A stretch of DNA of 42,233 nucleotides, taken from Nitrospirota bacterium. Its GTDB lineage: Bacteria > Nitrospirota > Thermodesulfovibrionia > Thermodesulfovibrionales > Dissulfurispiraceae. The stretch is taken from positions 1 through 42,233 of the forward strand of contig WSNO01000024.1 of NCBI GenBank assembly GCA_009773415.1. Direction: 5' to 3'. Both the position numbers and the translations under genes were made by a program. This document shows, piece by piece, positions 16,509-27,072 of this stretch (position 1 is its first letter; every line of letters starts with the position of its first letter). The notes beneath the pieces were generated by a model, which was given only the letters and a program-made list of their open reading frames with translations, did no database searches and was not told where the DNA came from.

Positions 16509-19500
16509 CCCAGAACCTCCTCCATGCGTTTCTTCCACCCTTCCACTTCATCTTTCGATATCATGTCGATTGCGCCGCCCTGAAACTCGCCCTTGATATC
16601 GCCCATGCGCTCTTCAATCCAGCCTTCGATCTCGACATACAGCTCACGCAGCGCCTCGCGCACATCGGGAGACGGATTCCAGAGATTGCGCTCGACCGCC
16701 TCGATAAGGCGTCGGGCGATCTCCTCCAGCGCCCACGGGTTGTTCTCCTGAAAGAACTTCCGGTTCTCCTCGTTCATCATGAATGTTCTCGTAATGTCAT
16801 CAAAGACCGAGTCGTCGACCGCATGTGCGGTCGCCTGCCATCCATATACACGTCCCACGCGTTTGCTGATCTCACCGGCGCCCTTGTAGCCGTGCTCCTT
16901 CATGCCATCTATCCACTTCGGGTTCAGAATCTTCCCGCGCGTTATCCGGCGCATCTCTTCCGTAAGTGTGCGGACCGAAACACGGTCCTGCTCCCGCGTA
17001 TCGCCGTAGTAATTTTTGATCTCCCTGCCGGAAAGCACGCGGGCGGCGTTAATCATGCCGCCGTGAGTGCCGAAGTAGCCGCAGCAGCCGGTCAGATCGT
17101 ACTCGTCGGTCACGGTCTTGTTGAAAGTGACATCGACCGTCCTCAGATTTTCCTGCAGGCTCTTGTGCGCAGGCTCACCGAAAACATTCTTGCCGTATGC
17201 GTATCCGTTCCAGTAAAGAAAGACATCGGAAAGATCTTTTTCGGTCTTCCACGCCGAGGCATAGATTGCAAGCTGCGTGCCTGCCTGATAGGTTCCCGGC
17301 ATGCTCGAAAAGAGACGGTACGTTGCCGCCCGCACTGCTTCGGCGTCATCCGGCGATTCACCGCTAAGGCGCTCAAGGGTATGCTGACGGATATAGTTCT
17401 GATCAAGCGGCTCGTCAAGCATTGCCACCCGCTGCACCACCTCATCCACTACATCAATGGCAGAAGGGAAATTGTCGCGCGTGATTCCCGAAACCCTTAT
17501 GGTGACATCGATACGCGGTCGGCCAAGCTCGGCGAGCGGGATCACCTCGAAGCCTTTCAGTCGTCCGTTGCCGCTCCAGAGCGGCCTGGCGCCGAGCAGG
17601 TACATCATCTGCGCCATACCTTCGCCATCGGACCACATGATATCGGTACACTGCCAGTAAAAAGCTATCGTCTCGGGGTAGCGACCTTCTTCCTCACTAT
17701 ATTTGTCGAGGGTTTTCTGTGCAAGCATCTTGCCGATTTCCCAGGCCGATGGTGTCGGGATGCGGTGCGGGTCGAGCGAATAGAAGTTGCGCCCGGTCGG
17801 AAGGATGTCCGGTCTGCCGCGGGTAATCAGTCCGGACGGGCCGGGTTCAATATAGCCTCCGTCAAAGCCGTTCAAAAGCGCTCCGACCTCATCGGTGCGC
17901 TCCACATTTATAACAATGTTCTCAATATCGTGTTCGAGCTTCGAAAGATACTCCAGAAGATCGGTCTGTATCGGATAGCATGCTTCAATCGCTGCCCGGA
18001 GTTTGCGCTTGTTGATGATGATGTCCCGGCAGATGCGGTGGCACTCGTCATCAGCGCGTTCCCTCAGGCGATCCTCGCTCAATTTTTCGTGCTGCGCGAC
18101 AAGTCTGGCTATCAGCCAGCGAAGCGAACCTTCCGACATGTCGAACCGTACTATCGCGTGCACGAAATCGCCGAGCTTTTCATCCTGCGGGAGTCTGCCA
18201 AATGTATGCATGCCCTTGGGAATATGCATCTCCTTCAGCACCTGCAGCGCATCATGCAGATCGCCGACATGATCAATGAAATTGTCGTGCGTAAGCTCTT
18301 TGCCGTCAAGCAGGTTCAGCGTTTTGGCCTGATCCATAATCATGTGCTGGATCGTGTGGGCACGCGCCGGCTCGACTGTGCGATAGCGTTCATATTCATC
18401 AATGAGTTTTGCCGCCTGATCAAGATCGCCGTACAGCTCGCCCTTGACCATCACCGTCTGCATGTGATCGACCAGAACCGCCTTGCTCCGGCGCTTCGCA
18501 ATGGTGCCCTCCGGCGGATTGTCCGCATTGTATATATAGAGATGCGGCATCGAGTCAAGACAAATGTCAGGAAGACATGAAGATGAGAGACCGGTCGCCT
18601 TGCCGGGCAGGAATTCCACGTTTCCGTGCGTGCCGACATGAATGACGGCATCGACCCCGAAATCACGCGAAAGCCATTTGTACGTTGCAATGTATTGGTG
18701 CGGTGGAGGCACGTCGGGATCATGCAGGATCTTGCATACCTGTCCGTCGCAGCGCGCGCCGGCGCAGCCGCGTTTCGGCTGGGCGCAGACAACCGCATCG
18801 CCATACTGCACTCCGGTAACGAGGAGAGTTCCATCATGCACCATCGCAGCAGGAATGCCGTCCTTCTCCTCGCCCGGAGGATTGCCCCACGCTTCGGATA
18901 TGCGTATTCTGGTTGCTTCAGGAAGTTCGTTAAACCAAAGTTCATAGCGCTCTTTCGGAATCCTGGCGAGAACGCCCCCTTTGCTCACTATTTCATCGGT
19001 TGTTGTCCAGCGGAACTCCGAAATCGCCTTGCGATTCATGATCGTGTCAATAAGCTCCTTGCCGTCGGCAGGAGGTTCCACTGCGTATCCTTCCTGTTGA
19101 AGGCGCTTCAGGATATCAGCAACACTCTCAAGGGTATCAAGATGCGCGCCGCCGCCAACCGATGCCTCGACCGATACGCAGGGATTATTGTGCAGGATAA
19201 ACGCTACCCGCTTTCCGCGGTTCGGCTTTCCGCGCAGCGCAAGCCACTGCTGAACGCGGTCGGCAAGGCAGGAAATGCGGTCCGGAATCGACTCATAGGC
19301 CTCCTGTTCAGGGTCGGAAATGCCCCGCGAAGCCCCGATGACCATCGGTTCGATTACGCCTTCAAACTCCGGCATCGCAATGCTCCATGCCACCTGCTGC
19401 CCCAGACCGTTCGGGTCATGGAGCCATTGCTCGGCATTCTTGTAGTACGATATGACCGGACAGAACAACGGAACGTTCAGCTGCTTCATTATTGAAACAC

Positions 19501-20296
19501 CAGACGGTGCATCCGAAGCCTTTATCTCGCCGCGGGAGTTGCCGAGGAAAAAGCTTGTCAGCTTGATGACGCCGCCCACCAGAGACTTTCCGTCACGAAC
19601 CAGAAAGCGTTCGACCACTTCGACACCGCTCAGATTGCCGATGCCAGGATCCTTGAGCGGATACAAAAAAACCGGGATTACGCCAAGCCCGCGAGCCTCC
19701 AGTGCGTCAGTCAGAGATTGTTCGATCTCGATATTTCTGGTTGCCCAGGCCGATCGAGAGTAGAGCATTCCGACATACAGTACAGGCGGGTTTGGCAGAT
19801 ACGCCGAATACCACGCAAGAAATGATTCGGTATCACTGAATACCGCTTCATGTCCTGGATGAAAGATCCCCTGCCACGGTAGCTCCTGAGGTTCCGAAAA
19901 AACAACAGACCGGTCAAACAGCTGGTGCACGAGGAATCTCATCATGTTGCGGATGTTGTTCTGTCCGTTATAGAGAAGATAGCGATACGCGGTTGCAATC
20001 AGTTCCGGCGCAACTGTCGAAAGAACCCAGAATGATGGGTCGCTGCCGACGACCACAACGGGGATGCGCCCGTGGAGTTCATGAAGCTCGGGCTCTATCT
20101 CATCCCAGAAGGTGTCGTTCGTCCGGTAGAGCAGAATGCAGTCAGCTTCGCGCAGCCTCGCTTTCGCCTCGTCTATCAATGCAGGGGTCGTGGTGAGCTG
20201 TTTGGTCGAAAAAGAGATGAGGGACAGGCGCAGTTCGTCCGCAGCCTCTTTCACCAGCGGCAGATAATTGGACCACATAATGGTGAATATCTTCAT
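16505..20296 (-). CDS. cobN: CobN/BchH-family large chelatase subunit
   Basis: 1263 residues, full length for CobN (PF02514). Family motifs include [14 protein letters not shown] (near 552), [20 protein letters not shown] (near 590) and [19 protein letters not shown] (near 810). In the aerobic B12 route this subunit binds the corrin ring and cobalt; homologues also handle Mg or, in haem-uptake (hmuS-type) loci, remove the metal from haem. ChlI/ChlD-type ATPases follow, but no other B12 synthesis gene is present. Its operon is dominated by uptake genes. Whether it inserts cobalt, nickel or iron, or dechelates, cannot be read from sequence. AAGGAG precedes the ATG. Confidence 0.9.
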   Translation of the reverse strand: MKIFTIMWSNYLPLVKEAADELRLSLISFSTKQLTTTPALIDEAKARLREADCILLYRTNDTFWDEIEPELHELHGRIPVVVVGSDPSFWVLSTVAPELIATAYRYLLYNGQNNIRNMMRFLVHQLFDRSVVFSEPQELPWQGIFHPGHEAVFSDTESFLAWYSAYLPNPPVLYVGMLYSRSAWATRNIEIEQSLTDALEARGLGVIPVFLYPLKDPGIGNLSGVEVVERFLVRDGKSLVGGVIKLTSFFLGNSRGEIKASDAPSGVSIMKQLNVPLFCPVISYYKNAEQWLHDPNGLGQQVAWSIAMPEFEGVIEPMVIGASRGISDPEQEAYESIPDRISCLADRVQQWLALRGKPNRGKRVAFILHNNPCVSVEASVGGGAHLDTLESVADILKRLQQEGYAVEPPADGKELIDTIMNRKAISEFRWTTTDEIVSKGGVLARIPKERYELWFNELPEATRIRISEAWGNPPGEEKDGIPAAMVHDGTLLVTGVQYGDAVVCAQPKRGCAGARCDGQVCKILHDPDVPPPHQYIATYKWLSRDFGVDAVIHVGTHGNVEFLPGKATGLSSSCLPDICLDSMPHLYIYNADNPPEGTIAKRRSKAVLVDHMQTVMVKGELYGDLDQAAKLIDEYERYRTVEPARAHTIQHMIMDQAKTLNLLDGKELTHDNFIDHVGDLHDALQVLKEMHIPKGMHTFGRLPQDEKLGDFVHAIVRFDMSEGSLRWLIARLVAQHEKLSEDRLRERADDECHRICRDIIINKRKLRAAIEACYPIQTDLLEYLSKLEHDIENIVINVERTDEVGALLNGFDGGYIEPGPSGLITRGRPDILPTGRNFYSLDPHRIPTPSAWEIGKMLAQKTLDKYSEEEGRYPETIAFYWQCTDIMWSDGEGMAQMMYLLGARPLWSGNGRLKGFEVIPLAELGRPRIDVTIRVSGITRDNFPSAIDVVDEVVQRVAMLDEPLDQNYIRQHTLERLSGESPDDAEAVRAATYRLFSSMPGTYQAGTQLAIYASAWKTEKDLSDVFLYWNGYAYGKNVFGEPAHKSLQENLRTVDVTFNKTVTDEYDLTGCCGYFGTHGGMINAARVLSGREIKNYYGDTREQDRVSVRTLTEEMRRITRGKILNPKWIDGMKEHGYKGAGEISKRVGRVYGWQATAHAVDDSVFDDITRTFMMNEENRKFFQENNPWALEEIARRLIEAVERNLWNPSPDVREALRELYVEIEGWIEERMGDIKGEFQGGAIDMISKDEVEGWKKRMEEVLG

Positions 20297-20311
20297 GTTC
20301 CACTCCTTCGG

Positions 20312-21058
20312 CTATTCACTGTAGTTCCTGATAAGACGCGAACCCACGATAAAGAAGACCACTGCATAGAACACGAGAGCAAGCATGGAAACACAACCCT
20401 CTCCGTCCAGTAACGGTTTGCGGATGACGATATTGGTATGGGTCAGCGGAAAAACATATACGATATATTTCAGCATGTCCGGCATCCGGTCAACCGGAAA
20501 AAACGTTCCGCTGAAAAACGCCATTGGCAGAATAAAGAAATTGTTATAGGTTGAAGTATCTTCATGCGATTTCGTCACCATGCCGACGATGACGCCGAGA
20601 CAGGCAAAAAGAAAGCAGTTCAGCAGGAGTGTCACGACGAACAGCGGAGAAACCGAAAAATCACGTGACATGACGAATCCGACAATCAGGATCAGACATG
20701 ATGCAAAGAGCCCCTTTACCATTCCTGCCAGCACTTCACCAATCATGATTGACGATGAACTAATCGGCGCCTGCACAAAGACCTGGAATGTCTTGAAGTA
20801 GAGACGGTTCAGGTTGAGTGCGCTCGCAACCCAGGTGTATGAGTTGTTCATGGAACTCATGGCAACGAGTCCGGGCAGCAGATAGGTAAGATAATCGCCA
20901 CCGCCGATCTGGACATTTCTGCCAAGGCCAAGCCCGAATGTTACCAAATAGATAATCGGCACCACCATCGCCGAGAAGAGATAGCCGAGCTTCATCAGCT
21001 TCCGCCGGAACATCATCATCTCGCGGAGAAATACCGGGTACCATCCGCCCATTCTCAT
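20312..21058 (-). CDS. ABC-2 type exporter permease
   Basis: 248 residues from ATG at 21058, which overlaps the stop of the ATPase upstream (ATGA). The frame stays open to 21127, but that part overlaps the ATPase. Six membrane segments and the ABC-2 fold (PF01061) are recognisable, with FRRKLMKLGYLFSAMVVP near the first helix and FFSGTFFPVDRMPDMLKYI before the last two. This family usually exports drugs, polysaccharides, Nod factors or haem-like compounds. Its position directly before cobN, inside an uptake operon, is unexpected. Confidence 0.87.
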   Translation of the reverse strand: MRMGGWYPVFLREMMMFRRKLMKLGYLFSAMVVPIIYLVTFGLGLGRNVQIGGGDYLTYLLPGLVAMSSMNNSYTWVASALNLNRLYFKTFQVFVQAPISSSSIMIGEVLAGMVKGLFASCLILIVGFVMSRDFSVSPLFVVTLLLNCFLFACLGVIVGMVTKSHEDTSTYNNFFILPMAFFSGTFFPVDRMPDMLKYIVYVFPLTHTNIVIRKPLLDGEGCVSMLALVFYAVVFFIVGSRLIRNYSE

Positions 21059-21888
21059 TCTATTCTGTCCCCGGTAATCTTGATGAATACATCTTCCAGA
21101 TTCGACTTTCGTATTGTGACACAGCACTCGCGGCCCTGGGCGGCAGCGCGTGCTTCATCGAGGTTCCTGCAGATCTGCTGCATCAGTTTCCCCTCACCGT
21201 TGACATGCTCAACCGCATACTCGCCGACCGTCGCCAGAAGATTCGCAGGCGTGTCAAGGGCGATAAGAGAACCTTTCGCCATGATGCCCACCCTATCGCA
21301 GAGCGCCTCGGCTTCTTCAATATAGTGCGTCGTCAAAACAACCGTACGACCGTCAATCCGCGTCTTGCGAATCACCTCCCACATCTGCCGGCGTATCTGC
21401 GGATCTAGGCCTATTGACGGTTCGTCTAGGAAAAGCACAGTCGGATTCGTGAGCAATGCCCGCGCAATCAGCAGGCGGCGCTGCATGCCCCCTGAAAATT
21501 TGTTGATCAGGCTGTCGCGCCTGTCCCAGAGATCCACCAGATGAAGGCACTCCTGTATTTTCTGCCGGTAGTCTGACAAGCCATGAAGCATGCTGTAAAT
21601 CTGGAGGTTCTCATAGGCAGTCAGTTCGCGATCAAGATTATTCTCCTGCGGGACCACGCTGATACGCCGTTTAATTTCCTGTCGATCGGCGGCAATCGAA
21701 AGCCCGTCAATTGATGCGCTTCCCGATGTCGGCTGAGCAATGAGCGTCAGCATCTTGATGGTTGTTGTCTTTCCTGCCCCATTCGGCCCCAGCAGACCGA
21801 AGACTTCCCCTCGGGCGATAGACAGCGATATCTTATGAACGGCCCGGATGGTTCCATATGTCTTCGAAAGGCTGTTCAGCTGTATCAT
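21055..21888 (-). CDS. ABC-2 type exporter ATPase (CcmA/DrrA/NodI type)
   Basis: 277 residues with Walker A GPNGAGKTT (34-42), signature FSGGMQR (131-137), Walker B VLFLDEP (151-157) and the DPQIRRQMW segment typical of the drug-exporter branch. It forms an exporter with the downstream permease and is separate from the importer ATPase just upstream, whose stop it overlaps by 4 bases. Possible cargo includes a metallophore, a tetrapyrrole or an excess metal complex; none is indicated by sequence. Confidence 0.92.
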   Translation of the reverse strand: MIQLNSLSKTYGTIRAVHKISLSIARGEVFGLLGPNGAGKTTTIKMLTLIAQPTSGSASIDGLSIAADRQEIKRRISVVPQENNLDRELTAYENLQIYSMLHGLSDYRQKIQECLHLVDLWDRRDSLINKFSGGMQRRLLIARALLTNPTVLFLDEPSIGLDPQIRRQMWEVIRKTRIDGRTVVLTTHYIEEAEALCDRVGIMAKGSLIALDTPANLLATVGEYAVEHVNGEGKLMQQICRNLDEARAAAQGRECCVTIRKSNLEDVFIKITGDRIE

Positions 21889-22682
21889 TGCAACGCCTCG
21901 CTGACAGGATGCGTTATGTTTGGACAGATAAAACCGACGCCGTTATTGATCACGACGGAAACATCGATGCCGTACATGGCGTGCAGATTCCGGGCAGTGA
22001 TTACCGCTTCCGGACTTCCCGAGTCCAGTATCCGCCCCTCGCTGACCAGGATAACCTTGTGAGAAAAGAGCATGGCAAGATTCGGGTCATGCAGCGTCAT
22101 CAGTGCCGTCAACTTCTTTTCGATGACGATCGAGCGCACCTTCTCAAGCACCAGCAGCTGATTGCGAAAATCAAGATGTGACGTCGGCTCGTCAAGAATC
22201 AGAACCGGAGAATGCTGCGCAAGCGCACGGGCAATCAGCACGAGTTGCCGTTCACCGCCGCTGATCTTTGTATAGGGCCGCTCGGCAAGATGTGCAATGC
22301 CGACGCTTTCAATTGCATCACGGGCGGCAGTCAGGTCGCTCTCCGAAGGAGCCGAAAACATCGCCACATGACTTGCTCTGCCCATAAGCACAATATCGAA
22401 AACAGAATAGGGAAACGGCGGCTCGTGGTCCTGCGGCACAACGGCAATTAGCCGTGCGCGGTTATGAGCAGAAAGAGCGGTCAACTCCCGACCGCCGAAG
22501 CGCACGCTTCCCTGTTGAACAGTCCAGAGGCCCGCAATGCACCGGAAAATGGTTGTCTTGCCCGAACCGTTCGGGCCGAGTATCGTCGTAATTGCGCCGG
22601 CGTCAGCTTCAAACGTCACCCGATGAATTACGTCGGCGGCTGCCCGTGCATGACGGAATGTAAGATTCTCTATCGAAAGCAT
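21885..22682 (-). CDS. ABC importer ATPase, BtuD/FecE type (module 2)
   Basis: 265 residues with Walker A GPNGSGKTT (36-44), Q-loop VVPQDHE (81-87), signature ISGGERQ (140-146), Walker B LILDEP (161-166) and switch His198. It starts on the base after the permease stop codon and overlaps the next gene by 4 bases, so it belongs to one long operon. The C-terminal extension (about residues 225-265, GIDVSVVINNGVGFICPN) is seen in several cobalamin-type importers. Together with the adjacent BtuC- and BtuF-type proteins it makes a complete inner-membrane importer. Confidence 0.93.
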   Translation of the reverse strand: MLSIENLTFRHARAAADVIHRVTFEADAGAITTILGPNGSGKTTIFRCIAGLWTVQQGSVRFGGRELTALSAHNRARLIAVVPQDHEPPFPYSVFDIVLMGRASHVAMFSAPSESDLTAARDAIESVGIAHLAERPYTKISGGERQLVLIARALAQHSPVLILDEPTSHLDFRNQLLVLEKVRSIVIEKKLTALMTLHDPNLAMLFSHKVILVSEGRILDSGSPEAVITARNLHAMYGIDVSVVINNGVGFICPNITHPVSEALQ

Positions 22683-23690
22683 CTATTTCCCCCAGCTCTC
22701 CTTGCCGCCCTTTTTCATGAGATAGACAAAAAACGGCGCACCGGTAATTGCCGTGATGATTCCCACCGGAATGTCGTAGTTTGTCAGATTGCGGGCAATG
22801 GTGTCAGCCACAATCATGAATGCCGCCCCGCCGGCCATGCTGAGGGGAAGAAGGCGCCGGTGGTCGGGCCCTACAATCATCCTGAGCAAATGTGGCACCA
22901 TCAAACCGACCCAGCCGATAATGCCGCTGACCGACACCGCAATGCTGACAATCAGCGTCGCAGCCGCAACAAAAATGAGCCGGTCGCGTTTCACATTAAT
23001 GCCAAGCGCCCGCGCCTCATCTTCACCCATGCTCATTACATTGAGCCGCCAGCGCATAAGAACAATCGGCACCAGTCCTGCGGCCATGCCGCCGGCTGCG
23101 ATGCTCACCAGCCTCCAGTCAGCCAGAGAGAAGCTGCCCATGAGCCAGAAGACGATATTCTGGAGCTTCATCGGTTCGACCAGAAATTTTACGATCGATA
23201 CCATCGCCATAAAGAACGCCGACATGATAACGCCCGACAGAATCAGCGGAAGCCGCGATACCTCGCCCTCTGTTTTTGCCATAGAGTATGCAAGAAAGAC
23301 CGCGAGCACGCCGAACACAAATGCCATGATCTGCACAGGAAGATGCGGCAGAAACCCGACAGAGAGCGCACATCCGAGCGCAGCTCCCGCCGATATGCCG
23401 AGAATATAGGGGTCAACCAGCGGATTGCGGAAAATGCCCTGAAACGTCACCCCCGAGACTGAAAGGGCAATGCCGACGAGTCCGGCAAGCAGTACGCGGG
23501 GCAGTCGTATGTCCAGAATAATCGCCTGTTCCGGCGAATCCATCGAAACGCCGGACAGCGAAAGCGCACCGGCCAGTGTTTTCAGCACCGCCATAGGCGG
23601 CAGATTATATGCGCCGATAAAGAGCGCCGCCCATGCCGCGATAAACGGGGCCGCCGTAATTGCCGCCACGGTATATGGCTTAGCCTGCAA
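22683..23690 (-). CDS. ABC importer permease, BtuC/FecCD family (module 2)
   Basis: 335 residues, about ten membrane helices. Family marks: RLPRVLLAGLVGIALSVSG (63-81), GIFRNPLVDPYILGISAGAALG (85-106), ARALGIN in the coupling loop near 230 and GLMVPHLLRM near 268. The start overlaps the binding-protein gene by 11 bases. It is paralogous to the module 1 permease, to which it is similar along its whole length. Confidence 0.92.
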   Translation of the reverse strand: MQAKPYTVAAITAAPFIAAWAALFIGAYNLPPMAVLKTLAGALSLSGVSMDSPEQAIILDIRLPRVLLAGLVGIALSVSGVTFQGIFRNPLVDPYILGISAGAALGCALSVGFLPHLPVQIMAFVFGVLAVFLAYSMAKTEGEVSRLPLILSGVIMSAFFMAMVSIVKFLVEPMKLQNIVFWLMGSFSLADWRLVSIAAGGMAAGLVPIVLMRWRLNVMSMGEDEARALGINVKRDRLIFVAAATLIVSIAVSVSGIIGWVGLMVPHLLRMIVGPDHRRLLPLSMAGGAAFMIVADTIARNLTNYDIPVGIITAITGAPFFVYLMKKGGKESWGK

Positions 23691-24672
23691 ATCCCTTTAC
23701 CTTGCTGAACGGAACACCGAACACTTTTCGATAAAATACATCTGCCTCTTTCTCGATATTGACATCCCGGAACCGCTCCGGATAGGTGCGGGCTGCCATC
23801 CAGAGCACAACCGGAGCAAGCCGCGGAGACCAGGTAGACCACTCCGGAGCCTTAAATACATGTTTGTCTCTCACTGCCTTCACAAATCGCCACTGCGGGT
23901 TGTTCATAATCTCCTGAGCAGTATATTTTGCGTGCCCCCAGATGAAGATGATGTCCGGATTCCATGCGATAATCTGCTCCATCGAGACATCGATATTTCT
24001 TTGCTGGAATTCAGATGCGGGATTAATCCCGCCGATCATAGTGATGACATCGTTGTTCACGCCGATTGCGCATGCAACCGAAGTCGGTCGCGAACCGACC
24101 CACAGTACTTTCCGGCGCTGAGCGTCCGGAATATCTTTCACCCGCTTTTTCACTGTTTCAAATACGCGATCCATTTCGGCGATGACAGAGCGCATCTTTT
24201 TTTCCCGCCCAAACACTTTGCCGTGAAACAACATGTCATCATAAAGCTCCTGCAGGCTTTCGGGGTAGATGGTAAAAACCTTCAGCCCCTTCTCTTCCAT
24301 GTACCGGACATTTTCGGGTCTCGACGTCCAGGTAATGACCAGATCGGGCTTCAGCTTCTTGAGCGCCTCGATATTGATGTCGGTGCCGCTGCCGGCTGAT
24401 GCAATGATCCTTTCGATATCAGGCTTCGTCGCTTTCATCAGATCGTTCTGATAGGCAAATCTGCCGATACCGACCACCCGGTCCCAGATGCCGAGCGCAG
24501 GAATCAGCTCATACGTCTGGAAAAAAACCGCGCGTGTCACCGGCGTCTGCACACTTATCTGGCGTCCCATCTTGTCCCTGGCGGTGACGGTTTCTGCGCA
24601 AACAGAAACCGTCAGGCCGAGAATAAGGATAACAACGACTACAAGAAATCTGCCGATGATACGCTCCTTCAC
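23680..24672 (-). CDS. Periplasmic binding protein, BtuF type (module 2)
   Basis: 330 residues. The GTG start at 24672 overlaps the receptor stop (GTGA). A clear signal peptide (hydrophobic 8-22, cleavage after SVCA) precedes the cluster-A binding domain: IPALGIWDRVVGIGRFAYQNDLM, NIEALKKLKPDLVITW, IIAWNPDIIFIWGHAKYTAQ, FKAPEWSTWSPRLAP. The same motifs occur in the riboswitch-controlled protein at 12.2 kb, suggesting the same or a similar ligand. The binding protein of module 1 lacks them. Confidence 0.9.
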   Translation of the reverse strand: MKERIIGRFLVVVVILILGLTVSVCAETVTARDKMGRQISVQTPVTRAVFFQTYELIPALGIWDRVVGIGRFAYQNDLMKATKPDIERIIASAGSGTDINIEALKKLKPDLVITWTSRPENVRYMEEKGLKVFTIYPESLQELYDDMLFHGKVFGREKKMRSVIAEMDRVFETVKKRVKDIPDAQRRKVLWVGSRPTSVACAIGVNNDVITMIGGINPASEFQQRNIDVSMEQIIAWNPDIIFIWGHAKYTAQEIMNNPQWRFVKAVRDKHVFKAPEWSTWSPRLAPVVLWMAARTYPERFRDVNIEKEADVFYRKVFGVPFSKVKGFAG

Positions 24673-26951
24673 AACTTGATTTTCAGCTCGGCAAACCAGG
24701 TCCGGCCAGGCGCCGGATAGTATCCGAAGTACTGTTTATCAAGAATATTGTCCACCGAGAGCGAGAGCGCAGAATGCCTGGTAACCTGATACGATACCTT
24801 TGCGTCAGCAACGAAATAGGGGTCGTAGGAAGTAAATACGTTATTGGCAATATCATTATTGGTGTCGTTTGCATACCGCTTGCTGACATAGCGACCCGTC
24901 AGTGAACCGCTGACCGGCCCATGCACAGCCGTTGCGCCTGCGTTGAACATATGCTGCGGCACCTGCGTCAGACGCTTCCCAACCGAGTTCGGATTCGCTT
25001 CGTTTTCTTTAACCTTTGCGTCGGTGTAGGTATAATTCGAAAAGAGCGTTAGCCATTTGCCGAACTTCTGCTCAACTTCGAGTTCGACTCCCTTACTTTC
25101 TGCCTTGCCGGCATTGACGAATTCGCGCAGTGTGGAGGTCACCGTCTTTCGGTAGATGAGGTCTTCCATGTAATTCTCGAAATAACCAGCTTTGATCTTC
25201 GCCCCCTGCCAGAGGCCCTGCTCGATGCCGACATCCCACGACTTCACCGTCTCGGGCTTCAAATTCGGGTTTGCGGCCCACGTGGTCCCTGTTGACGAAA
25301 CCCAGGTTCGGTACAGATCATACACCGACGGTGATCTGAACGCTTTTCCGGCCGAAGTCCGCAGGGTTGTGGCGCTGAATGGCTTATAGACGAACGAAAG
25401 CTTGGGACTGAACGAGGATGCGTCACGAGAACCGTAATATTTTGGATACCCTGCCTTGGGAAGCCCCGTTGCCGGATTTCTGTCCACTATATACCCATCG
25501 AATGTCTCCCAGAGGTCATACCTTCCGCCTATGTATGCAGTAAGATTGTTCAAGATGGCGATCTCCGCTTCGGCAAAGGCTGAATAAGTATGGTCTTTTC
25601 CTTCAGCCTTGTATTTTTCGATCGTTTTCGTGTCTTCGTCTTTATAGCTTGTCAGAAACGTCTCGGTGATGTCCGCCGAACCGTGTCTGTATGCGCCTCC
25701 AAAAGTGAGGAGGTGCTTTTCAAAAAGCGGTACGGCAAACTGAAGATCAGCATTGAAGACCTGCATCGGGCTTTCGCTCAGATACCCCGGACCACCGCTC
25801 AACGTTGCAACCTGAGCTGTCGTGCAGCCGGTAGTCGTGCCCCGGCAGACGGTCGAATACCAGTTTTTCACCCGGTCGTTGAGCGACAGCGACAGCTTCG
25901 TCTTCACCTTCGCTATTTCGGTCTCGAGCCCTGCGGAATAAATATTCTGCTCGCTTCCGCCCATCGCCCCAAGGTATGTTCCTTGCGCAACCGAGCCATA
26001 GTTATAGACCGGCTGCCCGGTTGCAGCATTCTTCAAATAGGTGTGAGGCTCGTCGTAATTGTACTCGTACCTGCCGCGATGGAATGATAATGAGAGCTTC
26101 GTCGTCTTCGTGAACGCATACTCGGTTTTCAGCGTGATGTGGTCGTCCCACCACCGGTTGTCACCCTTGTCGCCGATGAGAAATCGCGCATTACCTTGAT
26201 TGTTAGTCGTCGGCGTCCAGCCGATTACGTTTGACGGAGGCGCGGTGCTCTGTATATTGAGGTCGGTCGGATATCCGTTCGTCGCCCGATAGCCGTAACT
26301 GCCGTAAACGCTGAGCTTGTCGAAGAATTTGTTTCCGTAGGAAAGTGATATCGTCCGCAGGTCATCCGGTGCCGTGCCGCGAACCCAGCCTGATCCGTAG
26401 CCGGATTTGAACATGAACTCCTGCTTTTCCGGCATCCGGGTTATAACCTGCACGACACCGCTCATGGCAGAACCGCCATAAAGGCTCGAAAACGGACCTC
26501 GCACAACTTCAATTCGCTCAACATCGTCCAGGCTGTAATACGAGTAATTCACGCCTCCCGTATAGCCGTCATTGAGAGGGGCACCGTCGAGTAGAAAAAG
26601 CACCCTCTTGTCGTCAGGAACACCCCGTATACTGATATTCGAGGTTGTTTCAAGAAAACTTTTCCCTGTTTTGTTGAAAACCCCCGGAAGAAGATTCAGC
26701 GACTGATCCAGAGACTTCACATTCCTGCTGTCAAGGTTTTCTCTGGTAATAACCGAAAAACTGCCCGGCGCTGTTTCAATGCTTTTTTCGGTACGTGTCG
26801 TGGTTACAATGACTTCGTCGAGTTTTGCCTCGGGAACCTTCACATCTTTCAATTCTTTTTGTTCATGCGGTGACTGTGCTTCTGCTGCATATGCAGCAAC
26901 TCCGAACAGAATTATCACTGCGGCGCTGATTACTGCCCATGTCCTTCTCAC
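24669..26951 (-). CDS. TonB-dependent outer-membrane receptor (module 2)
   Basis: 760 residues from GTG at 26951, with GGAGGAAGG upstream. A signal peptide (to about residue 23) precedes a TonB box (DEVIVTTTRTEKS, 46-58) and a standard plug (SVITRENLDSRNVKSL, VLFLLDGAPLNDGY, RIEVVRGPFSSLYGGSAMSG). The barrel ends at a C-terminal hydrophobic strand (AELKIKL). The plug resembles those of BtuB/CirA-type receptors. It would import the chelate that the downstream BtuF/C/D-type importer carries inward. Confidence 0.93.
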   Translation of the reverse strand: MRRTWAVISAAVIILFGVAAYAAEAQSPHEQKELKDVKVPEAKLDEVIVTTTRTEKSIETAPGSFSVITRENLDSRNVKSLDQSLNLLPGVFNKTGKSFLETTSNISIRGVPDDKRVLFLLDGAPLNDGYTGGVNYSYYSLDDVERIEVVRGPFSSLYGGSAMSGVVQVITRMPEKQEFMFKSGYGSGWVRGTAPDDLRTISLSYGNKFFDKLSVYGSYGYRATNGYPTDLNIQSTAPPSNVIGWTPTTNNQGNARFLIGDKGDNRWWDDHITLKTEYAFTKTTKLSLSFHRGRYEYNYDEPHTYLKNAATGQPVYNYGSVAQGTYLGAMGGSEQNIYSAGLETEIAKVKTKLSLSLNDRVKNWYSTVCRGTTTGCTTAQVATLSGGPGYLSESPMQVFNADLQFAVPLFEKHLLTFGGAYRHGSADITETFLTSYKDEDTKTIEKYKAEGKDHTYSAFAEAEIAILNNLTAYIGGRYDLWETFDGYIVDRNPATGLPKAGYPKYYGSRDASSFSPKLSFVYKPFSATTLRTSAGKAFRSPSVYDLYRTWVSSTGTTWAANPNLKPETVKSWDVGIEQGLWQGAKIKAGYFENYMEDLIYRKTVTSTLREFVNAGKAESKGVELEVEQKFGKWLTLFSNYTYTDAKVKENEANPNSVGKRLTQVPQHMFNAGATAVHGPVSGSLTGRYVSKRYANDTNNDIANNVFTSYDPYFVADAKVSYQVTRHSALSLSVDNILDKQYFGYYPAPGRTWFAELKIKL

Positions 26952-27072
26952 TGCCCTTCCTCCTTTTTCCGCACCGCCGCCATCTGGTACAATGATGACG
27001 GAAACGGTGCATCGTGCATTGCTTCCGGGACGGGGCAGGCACCCTCGCCAAAGGCTTCGCCTGCCTTCGTCC

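Noticed and set aside
16823-18580. A 585-codon open frame on the plus strand opposite cobN
   Set aside because: It lies entirely within cobN on the opposite strand. CobN has clear family motifs throughout, and the frame's product shows no recognisable domain or ribosome site.
22464-23462. A 332-codon open frame opposite the module 2 permease
   Set aside because: Shadow of the FecCD-type permease: His/Arg-rich, no known motif, no initiation signal.
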